From the NCBI RefSeq assembly GCF_902148855.1, contig NC_043964.1:30552840-30616839 (forward strand): a DNA stretch of 64,000 nt. Reading direction: 5' to 3'. Position 1 is the first letter of the stretch, and every line of letters starts with the position of its first letter. The notes under the pieces are model-generated. The model was not told the origin of the DNA, ran no database searches, and worked only from the letters and a program-made list of their open reading frames with translations. The position numbers and the translations under genes were made by a program. This document shows, in pieces, positions 36,551 to 47,716 of this stretch. Source of the DNA: Sphaeramia orbicularis (lineage: Eukaryota > Chordata > Actinopteri > Kurtiformes > Apogonidae).

Positions 36551-39015
36551 AAGACAAAACACAATTATTAGTTGAATATGTATATTTAGTTTGGATTACT
36601 GTGGTTACAGGAATACTCATTTTGTACATGATTTTTTCTTTGATTCAGTCATTGCTTGTAAGGATTTTGTCTCCTTCAAAAAATGCAAAAGTCAACTGAT
36701 GATCTGGGTTAAAATGTATGAATATTATAATTTTAAAATGTATGTTTGTAGCAGGATAAACCGAAGTAAATAATTTCTGTTGGTGATTCTTAAATCATGA
36801 ACTGATACTGATGCTAATAACTCAACCAATGCCTAATATATTGACAGATGATTTATTTAAAGATGATTTAAAAAATTAAATTATACCACATCATACAGGG
36901 CAAAATTAAGGTTTAATAATAGTTTAATCCTGTCCAGTCCCGATTAAAAATGAACTGTCAAAGCAAGTGTTTGCTCCAAAGATTTTAAGACTACCTATGC
37001 AAACAAAAGACGAACAAATGGTAAAATAATTATTTGACTTGATGAAAAAATGCGCATGCGTTCTGCAATAGCATATTAATCTTCTGGGTTGCACATCATC
37101 TCATCTTTACTTGTCAAATAGGAAACTGTTTCTGTGACCCCCCCAAAGGTTTATTTAACAAATCCAAGGCCAAAGTGATCAAATTAATTTGTTTTTACAC
37201 ATTCGACCTTTTCCACGCAGTTTCCAAACTGTGGAGCATTACCTGTTGAGAGTGTACAGGTCGTACAACTGGTGAACCTGTTCAGATGGATTAAAACCAT
37301 AAACAGACGTTGTTTAATTTCCCACGTCACTGGTTTTTAGTACTATTATGAAGGTCAAAATACAGACGAAAAAATATTCCCATAGTGGAGTGAGGCCTTG
37401 GAGTGGACAGGGTTCCTCAATGGAAACCCCTCTGGCGTTTTGTTGTGAGTTTATTCACCAGGCTGTAAATAATTGTAAAACATTGATAAAGAGGTCACTG
37501 ATCCGTTTGACTTCTATGTAGGACACACAGACGCACCGATGACGCACAGTGTGACCCACGTGTCCACTTTAGATCTGAGGGCCAATTTCGGCTAAAAACC
37601 GCCCAATATAATGCTTTATTTAATCTATGAAACCGTCCGAGCCAACACCTTCATTATCAGGCCTTTTAGGAGGCCGCTGCTCCCACAGACAAAGCCTCCA
37701 TTCATTGGATGTTCCTTTGTCTGTCACGGACACTAGACCCTGACCGTCCGGTACAGTCCACTTCTGTGAAACAGCCCAGTTTGGTGTGGGGTTCATGAGG
37801 TCAGGCCTGGTAACTCTACATTATGTTGGGAATTCATTAACTGGAATCACGTGATTTGATAAGTGGAAAAGCGAATTCAAATGACCGAGAAACTAAATTC
37901 TAGAAATTTTGACGCAAATAATAAGGAAGAAAAACGTCTAAAAATATCCAACATGTCGGTTTAGTCTATTAGATTCTGCTCCCCCCACTTGTGGATATGA
38001 GTGGGGTTTCATAGTGGTGACAGCAGAGATCAGAAGACCCTTTTAGTGAGTCGCCGGCCCTGAAGCGCACATGCTTTTCTTGCAGCTGAGACAACATCTG
38101 GCCAGATTCTCCATCTGAGTGTAATTTACTCTACGACAGACCCATCGAAAAGCCCAGCCCTTTGAAGTGATGCTGCCTACGGCCCTGTTGGCCCTCCGCA
38201 CACACTGACAGCAGCCTGGAGCTGTGACACTGGCCTGCGTGGGTACGGTCACTCCACACAGTTTACCTCCACAAGATGTCGCCACCAGCGAGATTTTGAC
38301 ACGCTGCCAAATTTCTTTTGGTTCGTGCAGGTTCAGGCTGAGGGAAACTTCTCACCCCTGGAGGATTAATTATTGTTGAAAGCCAGGGAAGGATTCCAGT
38401 TTGTGCGCGTCTGTGGACTTACTGTGGACTGTGACAGGGAGTCTGTGGGCTAAGGGGGGAGTCTCCAGTGGATGTTGCCCTTCCAGATGTGAGAGGTGCA
38501 TTACAAAGACCTGCCACTAGATGAAGCTCAAGCACAAAAACTCAGATTTGACCCCAAGAATTAAATCCCATTCTAATTTGATGCGTTCTTTCTTCTTCAT
38601 CTTCATTTTCTTCATCTTCATCATTTTCCTCAGTTTTATTATAAAAGAATATGATGAGGTGAAAGTTTATTAATAAAGGTTTAAAAAGAAGATTCATTCT
38701 ATTTATTTAGATTTATATAAACTGGGACAACAATATGCATCAATCAAAAATAAAAAATAATAATAATAATACAAAAAAATGAAATATAAAAAATAACCCG
38801 TCATAGCCACAGTAGCAGTGAACTGGAGTAAATTGACATTAGTCTTCTTAAAAGTGAAGGAGTGACTGTGCAGAAAGGCCCACGGATGTTAACAGATGGC
38901 TGGACCCGTATGGCTTTCATACTCTTTAGAGACCAAAAACAAAGACCTGCAGAGGCCAGCAGACCCCAACAACTGGACCAGCCCTAATTAGAGGATGAGG
39001 AGGAGAGGGTGTGTG
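36551..39015. other. cbx8-metrn intergenic region
   Basis: AT-rich to 37080, then mixed unique sequence. No coding exon was seen. cbx2, the usual neighbour of CBX8 in tetrapods, is absent from this interval. Confidence 0.5.

Positions 39016-39017
<2 letters not shown>

Positions 39018-39099
<82 letters not shown>
39018..39099. repeat. (GA)n microsatellite upstream of metrn
   Basis: About 82 bases of pure GA repeat ending 131 bases before the metrn ATG. GA tracts at promoters can exclude nucleosomes; any role here is inference. Confidence 0.95.
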
Positions 39100-39101
<2 letters not shown>

Positions 39102-39184
39102 CATCCCAGCCCGTCCTCCTGGATCTGGCTGCAGACCACTCACCCACCTCTGAACAGACTCATTTACTGACAGACTTTCTCGCC

Positions 39185-39229
39185 ATGCGCCGCCAGCTCC
39201 ATCCTGGATCTCTGTCCTTCTGTGTGTGA
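39185..39229 (+). other. upstream ORF ending one base before the metrn start
   Basis: A 14-codon ORF (MRRQLHPGSLSFCV) begins at an ATG with a GCC context and ends with TGA at 39227-39229. The metrn ATG is at 39231. The peptide resembles nothing I know. It matters only if transcription starts upstream of 39185. Confidence 0.5.
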
Positions 39230-39230
39230 G

Positions 39231-42200
39231 ATGTTGTTAAATGTGATTCTTATTCTCACATCTTTGGTCCTTCATTTGCGGTTCTGCGCGGCTGATCTGT
39301 GCAACTGGACCGGGAGGTAAGGATCTGAGAGGGACACACATTTAAAAGCTACATAATTCAGCTTTATTTGACATAAGGCTTGTGCACATTTCATTTCGTT
39401 GTACACTTTTCCAGCGGTTTTGCAGCCGGCGTGGACACCAAGATTGTGCTGCAGGTGCGGCTGCGCTGCACGGAGGGTTCGGTGAGGTGGGTCTACCCGG
39501 GCCAGGCTCTCAGAGTGGTCCTGGAGCCCAACCTGTCCTACGCACGGCGCACCACCGTCTGCATCAAACCGTTTCCCTCGTTCCGCGGAGCCAATGTGTT
39601 CATCGAACGGTCCGGCCAGTTGGAGCTACTGGTGACGGAGCAGGGAAGGCCGGAGCAGGTCTACTGTTTCCGCGCACACGGAGCGCACAGGCCGGTTCTG
39701 TACCTCCAGGCCGACCTGCAGAGTGAGGAACCCTGGAGCAGACGCACTGTTGGATTCAGATATGAACTGCTGGGCAACAGGACCACTGGACACCAGAGTG
39801 AGTAGATGCAAAATGTGTCACCTCATTTTCATCTTTTACAGCTTTAAATTATAATCCATTTATAGAGATATTCACCCATAAAGGCCCAGTAGACTACTAC
39901 TTTTGTGGCAGTTTGAATTTTTCTCTCTATTTAACAATTTTAAGTGATTTATCATCATTTATTATTATATCATCCTCTAAATTTTCTGAGTTTTTTCAGT
40001 GAACATCAGGTATTTTCTTATGTTTAATTCACTGATCATGTAGATGTTCATAAAAGCTCAGATTAAAGATGATGGTTATTATATCAGAAACAGAGAAAAC
40101 TGAAGAAAAAGTTACTTTTTCAGCAAAGATATGAAGAACTGAATATAAACCCAGTGTCTCCATCCACTGTCACTGTCCAACTCCATGGGTTTTACTGGTG
40201 AATTAATGCTGTAGAAGATGATGGTGTTTCCATGTTCACTACAGAGCCTCTGAATGTCCAAATGGGTCATAACTGATGACCATGAAAAGATGACAATCTG
40301 TATTTTACACCAATTATTTTCATGTATTGATAGGATCAGATGATCAACAGGTATTAAACATTTTAGATCAGTAGATGCTTTTGACCACTGGTGGAGGCTT
40401 GGGTCTTTAACCCATATAGACCCAGTGCTACTTATGTGGCAGTTCCAAATTAGTTTTTCTCTATATTTAACCTTTCTTAAGTGATTTATCACAGTTTATT
40501 ATAATATTATCCTCTGTATTTTGTGTTTTTTTTTACAGTAAAAATCGGGTATTTTCCTATATTTAATTCACTGATTGTGTAGATATTCATACAAGCTCAA
40601 ATTATAGTTGAGGGTTATTATATCAGAAACAGAAAACTGAAGAAAAAGTGACTTTTTCAGCAAAATATATCACTAATTTAACATACTAACTGTGTCCATT
40701 CACCATCACTGATCCAACTCCATGGGTTTTACTGGTGAGTCAGTGTTTTAGAAGATGATGGTGTTTCCATGTTCACTACAGAGCCTCTGTATGTCCAAAT
40801 GGGTCATATCTGATGACCATGAAAAGATAACAAACTGCATTTCACAGCAATTATTTATATGTATTGATAGAATTAGTGGATCAACAGGAATTAAACATTT
40901 TAGATCAGTATGGTTTTGGCCACTGGTTGGGGCTTGGGTCTTTATGGGTTAAAGATAAATTCTCATAACCATGACTATTTATAGGAGAAATCTGCAAATA
41001 AGGCATTCATAGTATGCACATCATCATAAAACGAAGCCCTAGTTTTTATTAAATTACAGATCCATTCTGCAGACTGAGGCATGCAGCTGCTGGTCACTTG
41101 TGTTTTGTCTGGTTGTCTGGTTTCCATCGCCGGACAAAGCGATGAGGACCGAGCAGACCACAGGGCGGCTCAGGGGCACCAGGCCAACAAGACTGAATTG
41201 AGACTGCAAATACCTCACAGATTCCACAAATGCCATATCATTGTGCACGAGTGTTTATTAGCATTTATCCATGTGTGCGGGCCTGGCTCTATGTGGTGAT
41301 GTCATTCTCTGTGTTTCATAGACAGCTGCTGGTTTTGTCTGGTCTATATTGCCAGTCTGCTCTAGTATTTGACTCCTGCAGGCTCCTGCATTGGCATCGG
41401 GTCATTCAATTAAGGAGATACAATAGGAGTCAAACACGGGGTCAAGACTGTCCTGGTTTTGATCTGGAGGCGGTGTAGAGGCACTTAAAGGAGCGCAAAC
41501 AGAGGCAGCATTCCTGCGACTTAGCCCTGGTTTCTTCACTGTGTGACATAAGGAGATGAATGGAGCTGGTATGAGGGAGATTTTAGGTCAGAGAAGTGGT
41601 AAAGTGGAGATGTGACACCCATGTATCAATTAATGTCAGTTCAGATGAAGCAGGGGTGTCAAATATAAGACCTGTGGGCCAAAACTGGCCCGCCAAAAGG
41701 TCCAATTCAGCCTGTTGCATTTCTTAAAAGCAAAAATGACACTCAAGATATTAAAACTCAAACATTTTAGTTCAGTTTTTGGTCTCAAGTGGGTTGGACT
41801 AGTAAAATACAATCATGACAACTCTATATTTTCTCTTTTTTTAGTCTAAAATATTAAAAATCCGTGAAAATGCATGCGTTCTTTCATAAGAAATGTGAAT
41901 AACCTGAACAAATATGAACAACCTGAAATGTCTTAGGGTAAATAAGTGCAATTTTAACAATATAATGCCTTTTACTAAATGTTTTTTGCATTTATAGATC
42001 CACTTCAATCTATAAGTTATAATGCACATGTGTAAATGATAAGCTGAGGCATAATAATGTTAAAATTGTGCCTATTTCCAAAAAAAAAAAAAAAAAAGAG
42101 AGAGAGAGATTTCAGGTTTTTCATGGTTGTTCATGTTATTCACATTTTTTAAAGGATAGTTTGTAATTTTACTTTTTTCACATTATTTTACTGGTTTGAC

Positions 42201-44343
42201 CCATTTGAGATAATACTGGGCTGTATGTGGCCCCTGAATTACTATGACTTTGACAGTCCTAATATAAATCTTTGATATTGAGTGCAGACTTACATACTTA
42301 AGTCTTTATAAGTATTTACTTGCATTGTTTTTCTTCACAGCTTCCTGTCGGCCCTGCAATGATACAGAGCTCCTCATGGCCATCTGCAACAGTGATTTTG
42401 GTGGGTACTTAATCTGAGATCTGTAAATACACCAATATAAAGATATGCTAAATATTCCTAAAACATATGACCTTTTCTTAGACTCTAAAAATAAAAAACA
42501 AGAAGGAAAAAATGTTTCTTTTTCACTAAAGGATGCACAACTGTGTTATATTAAATATCTGGATACAAATGAGTGTAAAACATGGTTCAGACAAAAAGAT
42601 GCATGATGTGTTTTAGATGTTTGTTGAGTTTGAAGTTTCCAATCTGTTTTAAATGATGTGACATATGCCTTTAAAGCATCAGTGCTTTTGGATGTGCAGT
42701 GATCAGACAGATGCAGAACAGAGACGCAGAAGAGAAGGAATATAAAAAACAGAATTTATATGCTTTTGTCTAAGAAAATGAACATGTTTTATTAAAGATA
42801 ACAGAGTGAGTGTGCAGGGGAGGGGAAAATGTCAAAAAATGGAAAAATAGTAGAAATGAAAAAGGAAAAAAAATACAAATGAGGGGAAAAAAAAGTCCAG
42901 ACTTCTTAATTTTCTGTGAAAAGATGCAAGCTTCAGTTTTCATTTCAGCTTTTTATTTAGGTGTAGCCTATTGAGAATAATTACATGAGCAAAGCCTGTG
43001 GAAGACAAAACATGAGCAAAACATAGATAAAATCACAGATATATTACACATACACATCATAACTCACACTACAGATAGTCAAAGAAAACATGTGCACTCA
43101 CATGATTTCAGAAAAATCCCAACTGAGCAAATGGATCAGTCCAATCCAACAATAGTCTTTATATTTTAATTTGTTTCGATATTTTTAGGTCAATTTTTAA
43201 TGGCTAAAAAATCTTGGGACTTAGTACAATGCATATTTGATCCTTATTTCCAAAGATATGAAAGATTATCCCCTACTTTTTAATTTTTTTTTTTTTTTAA
43301 TTTAGTTTTTCTTCAACCCTCATCCCTTTGAAGAAAACTCCCAAATTGTGGTTAATTTAGGATCAAACTTGTGCTTGTGTCTATTTTCTAAATGTAATGT
43401 ATAAACATGACCTTACTTTATTTAACTTATTTTCTCTTACTTCAGTGTTTTAATTTGTCTCACAAAAAGTTGTAAATATGATCCACTATGAACACTATGA
43501 CACATTGATTGCTGTTTTCATGTACTGTATCTATTCCTATCATACAGTCAAAAAAATTATTAGACCACCCTTGTTTTCTTCAATTTGTTGTTCATTTTAA
43601 TGCCTGGTACAACTGAAGTTACATTTGTTTGGACAAATATAATGATAACAACAAAAAATAGCTCATAAGAGTTTAATTTCAGAGCTGATATCTTGACATT
43701 TTCCATGTATTCTTGATAATAACCAAAATCACTTCAGTTCTTAAATCAATAGCTATGGCATTGTACTGCCAAAAAAAGTGCTTTTAGGCAATCCATGTTT
43801 TCTTTTCGATCTGTTTTAGTCACATGATACACACAGGAGTTAGTATTTGATTGCATAACCATTGCTTTTGATGACTTTTGATGGTCTGATAATTTTTTCC
43901 GCGGCTGTACATACATAGTCAGATTTGCCATAATGGCCTGATGTGAGTGTTGTCCTTTCTTGGGTGAAAACACACTAACAGCCCCTCTCCTCTTTCTTCT
44001 CATAGTGATTCGAGGCGTCATCAGGAACGTGTCCCATGACTTTGTGAGACAGACGTCACTAGTGGAGGTGTCGGTGGGCCGGGTGTACTGGCAGCGTAGT
44101 GGGGTGTTTGAGCCACAAGCCACCGCCTCAGGTTCATCTCAGTCTAAGCCGTCGTGGCGCGGACACATCCACACACTCCTCCAGTGTCATGTAAAGCCCG
44201 GGGATGGAGAGTTTCTTTTTACAGGGTCAGAACATTTCGGGGAAGCTTGGTTAGGGTGTGCCCCACGATTCAAAGACTTCCTGTCAGTGTACCAGGCGGC
44301 CTGGGCGGCACACCGGAATTCCTGTGACTTCCCTTTAGACTGA
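39231..44343 (+). CDS. metrn: meteorin-family secreted factor (metrn more likely than metrnl), 4 exons
   Basis: Coding exons are 39231-39316, 39415-39797, 42341-42400 and 44006-44343, GT-AG spliced and in frame, giving 288 aa (human METRN 293, METRNL 311). Residues 1-21 form a hydrophobic signal peptide ending FCAA. The mature protein opens with LCNWTGSGF, typical of the family. An N-terminal CUB-like part carries C47, C78 and C113 and ends near RRTVGFRYELLG. The TSCRPCNDTELLMAICNSDF block (157-176) links to an NTR-like part ending FGEAWLGCAPRFKDF. Possible N-glycosylation sites are N25, N68, N150 and N163. VIRGVIRNVSHD and the C-terminal AAWAAH favour meteorin, while EFLFTGSEHFGEA is as in meteorin-like, so the paralogue call is tentative. 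Family role: secreted factor acting on glia and axons (METRN) or on metabolism and immunity (METRNL). Intron 2 holds two piggyBac-like MITEs and a hAT remnant. Intron 3 holds a mariner-type MITE. Confidence 0.9.
39875..40406 (+). mobile_element. metrn: piggyBac-like MITE, copy B (metrn intron 2)
   Basis: Begins CCCATAAAGGCCCAGT after TTCA, a diverged TTAA. It runs through the shared family body and ends GGGTCTTT, where it abuts copy C, sharing the TTAA at 40407-40410. Confidence 0.7.
40411..40948 (+). mobile_element. metrn: piggyBac-like MITE, copy C (metrn intron 2)
   Basis: Flanked by TTAA at 40407-40410 and 40949-40952. Ends are CCCATATAGACCCA and TGGGTCTTTATGGG, near-perfect inverted repeats. 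At about 538 bases it is the most intact family member here. Head-to-tail with copy B. Confidence 0.82.
41651..42261 (+). mobile_element. metrn: hAT-like non-autonomous element, copy 2 (metrn intron 2)
   Basis: Left end CAGGGGTGTCAAATATA and right end CTTTGACAGTCCTA are inverted repeats. The body matches 5053-5835. It lacks a clear target duplication. It carries an A-run and a short GA run near 42080-42106. Confidence 0.6.
43545..43907 (+). mobile_element. metrn: mariner-type MITE, copy 2 (metrn intron 3)
   Basis: 363 bases flanked by TA on both sides (43543-43544 and 43908-43909). Ends are CAGTCAAAAAAATTATTAG and its inverse TAATTTTTTCCGCGGCTG. No coding capacity. It lies about 100 bases upstream of the metrn exon 4 acceptor. 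Confidence 0.82.
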
Positions 44344-45235
44344 GGAAGAGTGCAGCAGTACTTGTGGCCCTAATTTGAACCCGGACTCTCTATCCACAGG
44401 CATCCTCACCTCTGTGGGATCCCTTTAATGTTGTCATGGCAAAGCAACCACGCCATCAAGGTGGCGTCCAGCATCATCAGCAGGGACAAAGCTTTTGAAT
44501 TGCTGCTGAAAAACACATTTGGAGGAGCAAACAGCGGGGCCTCCTGCTCTGGTGCCTCCCGAGGCTCAGAGAGGGCCAGCTTTTGTTTCTCTCCCGTCGC
44601 TGCCCTCGGTCCTGGGAGACTAAGAAGGGGTTGGGTTGCTGCTCTCTCTTTGTGCTTCTCCCCACATTGACTGTTGTTCACTTTGCTGCCTCTGTGTGAC
44701 AATTGCCCTCTGAACTGAGGCGGGAGGGAGGACTGAAACATGGCCATTTGTAAACGCCAGTGAAGTTAGCGGTATCTTAAATCATCTGTTAAATGTAGCG
44801 TCCTTTCTATTTATGTGTGTCGTAAACTACACATAACCTTTCATTTCCAGGATTATAGAGCCTGTAATGCAAAGTTTTTCATGTCTTGAATTCACTGAGG
44901 GACCATTAACTTTGTAAAGACATTTATTCCAAAGATATTCAATGATACTCTTTGTTTCTTGAAGGAATAGATTTTTTGTATTGATTCCTCTGTGCTAGTT
45001 TTTCATGGTTTTAGGTTCAATTAGTTTGTTTACAACAAATCAACATGTCTGTCTTGTTATTTTACACTGTGTGAAACATTATTCAAACTGAACAGATTAA
45101 AGAGCTTATGTTTGACTGCCCTATAATAAAGACAGATGTAAATATGTGACCTGTGGTGTGTATTAAATTAATTTGAGATAAATGTAAAATTCCTAATAGA
45201 TTTATCTTAGCAGTGCAATAAAAATTAAATTCATT
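44344..45235 (+). other. metrn: metrn 3' UTR with candidate poly(A) signals
   Basis: AATAAA hexamers at 45125-45130 and 45217-45222 follow about 800 bases of non-coding sequence after the stop. The first part is GC-richer than the rest. No other gene is recognisable in it. Confidence 0.5.
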
Positions 45236-47600
45236 TCAGCTCTTTTTTTTTTTATTCTGCCACTGAATCTCATTGTTACGGTTGACTTATCTGGATGTGA
45301 ACAGAGCTCATTAACACTACATAAAAATCTAAATTTCATGAGGGGCTTCGGTTCACAAAAACCACCAGCCCCTTGAAGACCATGTGCTCTTCTTGTGGCT
45401 TAATACCTTAAATGAACTTGTGCCCCCATTCCCAACCATATACTGCAGAATAGGATTTAGAGTGAAGTGTCCTACAAGCTTATTTTGGCCCTTTCCCTTC
45501 TGCAGCCCATCTTTCCCCCTGTAATCAGATTCTTATGATAATAGGATAGCCCTACCATAAAATGAAATACAAAATCTCCTTAGATGGCCAAAGCTCCCAT
45601 CAGACTTCTTTTGAATTGTGTGGCATCACGGCTCAAGAAGACGAATGGACAGATGTGAGGCCCCAAAGCTCAGAGCTCCTCCCCTTGGGCCCCTCCCAGC
45701 AGAAGAAAACAATTAATTGACTTTTAAAGCTATTGCTTTTTTCCAGGCTTTTCCACACTTCTCCTTGGCTGAGCAGGGCTCACAAATTGGTGTGTTGAAC
45801 TTTTTATGAGGACTAAATAGCTGCCAATGAAAGTGTAAATGACTGTGTGGTGAATGGGGTCCGCACAATGGCCCTGCACTGACAAGGGCTCCAGCAGAAA
45901 TAATGACCATTGTCACAGCTGCTGTCATCGCAAAACCATCAGGGCTCATGAATCCGAGAAACCCGAGCAGGATTCAACCCTGCGTCTTTTTGTCATTCTG
46001 TCCATGCTCTCACTTCTTTATTTCTTCTTCGTATCCATTTACATAATCATTATTAAATTTACCTCAGTATTTTTTTCCTGCAAAATTGCAATCCTTCATC
46101 TATTTAATCACATAACAATACAGATCAGTTTCTATTGGTGGAATATTATTAGTACAGTTATTCAAGCTCTTTTGTGTGAGGCACTATTTTCAACAGTATT
46201 CCCATGTTTTGCTTCATATTCTACTCCATCTCAGAGGGAAATGTCTGACTCCATTTATTACAAGTGTCTTAACTGACTTTTAAATTCATAGGATTATAAA
46301 TATAAACCAAAGCTCAATGCATTAGGTTTTGTTAATTTAATTCAAGCTGCAACATTAAAGATGAACAACTGAATGTGTCACTAATTCTAGTACTCTGAAA
46401 CAGGCCATTCTGCATTTCCTGCATAAGGATCCTGCAGATACCTTGAATATATTTTAATGCTAATACTTTTTCACTTCATGTAAACCAAAAAAAAAACCCT
46501 TTTTATTTATTTATTTATTTATTTATTTTAAAACTTTTTTTCAAGTACAAGAATTGAGTGTTACCACTAAATACTAGTTGTAAGAAAACAGATGTAGTTT
46601 GGGCCTATTCTAAACATGACATGTAATAATAACCATTAAAAATCTTGATGTTGAATGCTGCCTGAAATTCACCCCTAATCTGCAGTCTCCTCCTTCGGTA
46701 TTGTCCCAGGAGGGGCACCATGTCAAATATCCAGCCAGCATCTATCCCCTCTATTTTGGCTTTTGAGACCACACAGTTCACATGTGTGGGAACTCCAGCT
46801 GGTCCTCATGGGGGACGAACCCAGGAGGGCCAAGCCCGAAGCTGCTGGATGCTGCACCGGCAGGAGTCCGCCCAGACTGGGGGGTAATTGGTTTATCCCA
46901 CCGCCCGGCCCGCTTTCCCATGTGGGCCACTGCTGTGGGGAGGCCCAGGGGTACAATATGGAAACAGCATGATACCCTCTAGTGCTGAACAGGCTTTCAG
47001 TGGTCCTGTTCTAAAGACTAGGGATGGGGAACCCGCAACACAAAGCTGGAGAGGAGATGCTGGTTTCATTTTGAAAAGGTTGCTTTTAATGTAAGGCAGC
47101 ATCTGGTTGAAAATCTGCAGAGGTAATTGAGTTTTAAAGAAAGCTTTTTAGTGTTTTTGTTAGTTCAAAAGGTAATGAGTTACATAGATTTTCTACTTTT
47201 GCATTTAATTTACATCATTCATGCACCTGTCATACACCTATTTGAGCTTTTATTTTGCATTGAAATACTCAAGGACTTCAGTGAAGCATTTTATCTTGAC
47301 TTGAATGAGTATTTCTATTTGGTGCAAATAACACTTTACAAATGGAACATTGCTCATCTACAGACAAATGTTACTTTCTTAGGGGGTTAACCCTGTTTAA
47401 TAATTGCCCATGTGTGCATTTTAATGTTACTTGTAATAGGAGAGGAGTTATTGAATAAACGTGCTTCATTTTACATTCGCTGTGAGCTTGGCATAATTTT
47501 AGATTTAATGCTAGAACCACTTTTGTAATCATCTACCTGGAAAATGAGGGTCAAGTTACACAGTTAACCAGCACAAAAACAAAATGTCAAACCTTTTGTT
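45236..47600. other. metrn-aqp8 intergenic region
   Basis: No coding exon was recognised. 45660-45960 is unique and includes AACAATTAATTGACTTTTAA, a possible conserved non-coding element. 46680-47060 is an isolated GC-rich stretch with overlapping short frames of no known identity; it may be an old repeat. Confidence 0.35.
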
Positions 47601-47620
47601 TTGTAAAAAGGATTCAGCTT

Positions 47621-47626
47621 TTTATT
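47621..47626 (-). terminator. aqp8: aqp8 poly(A) signal
   Basis: AATAAA read on the minus strand, about 90 bases past the aqp8 stop codon, implying a short 3' UTR. Confidence 0.6.
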
Positions 47627-47716
47627 ATATACTGTAAAGAAAGTTCAATGATATACATACATCTAACAAGGTTATATTCTAAGTTCCACCCCACATTTTA
47701 TCTCTGAAGCTCATGT

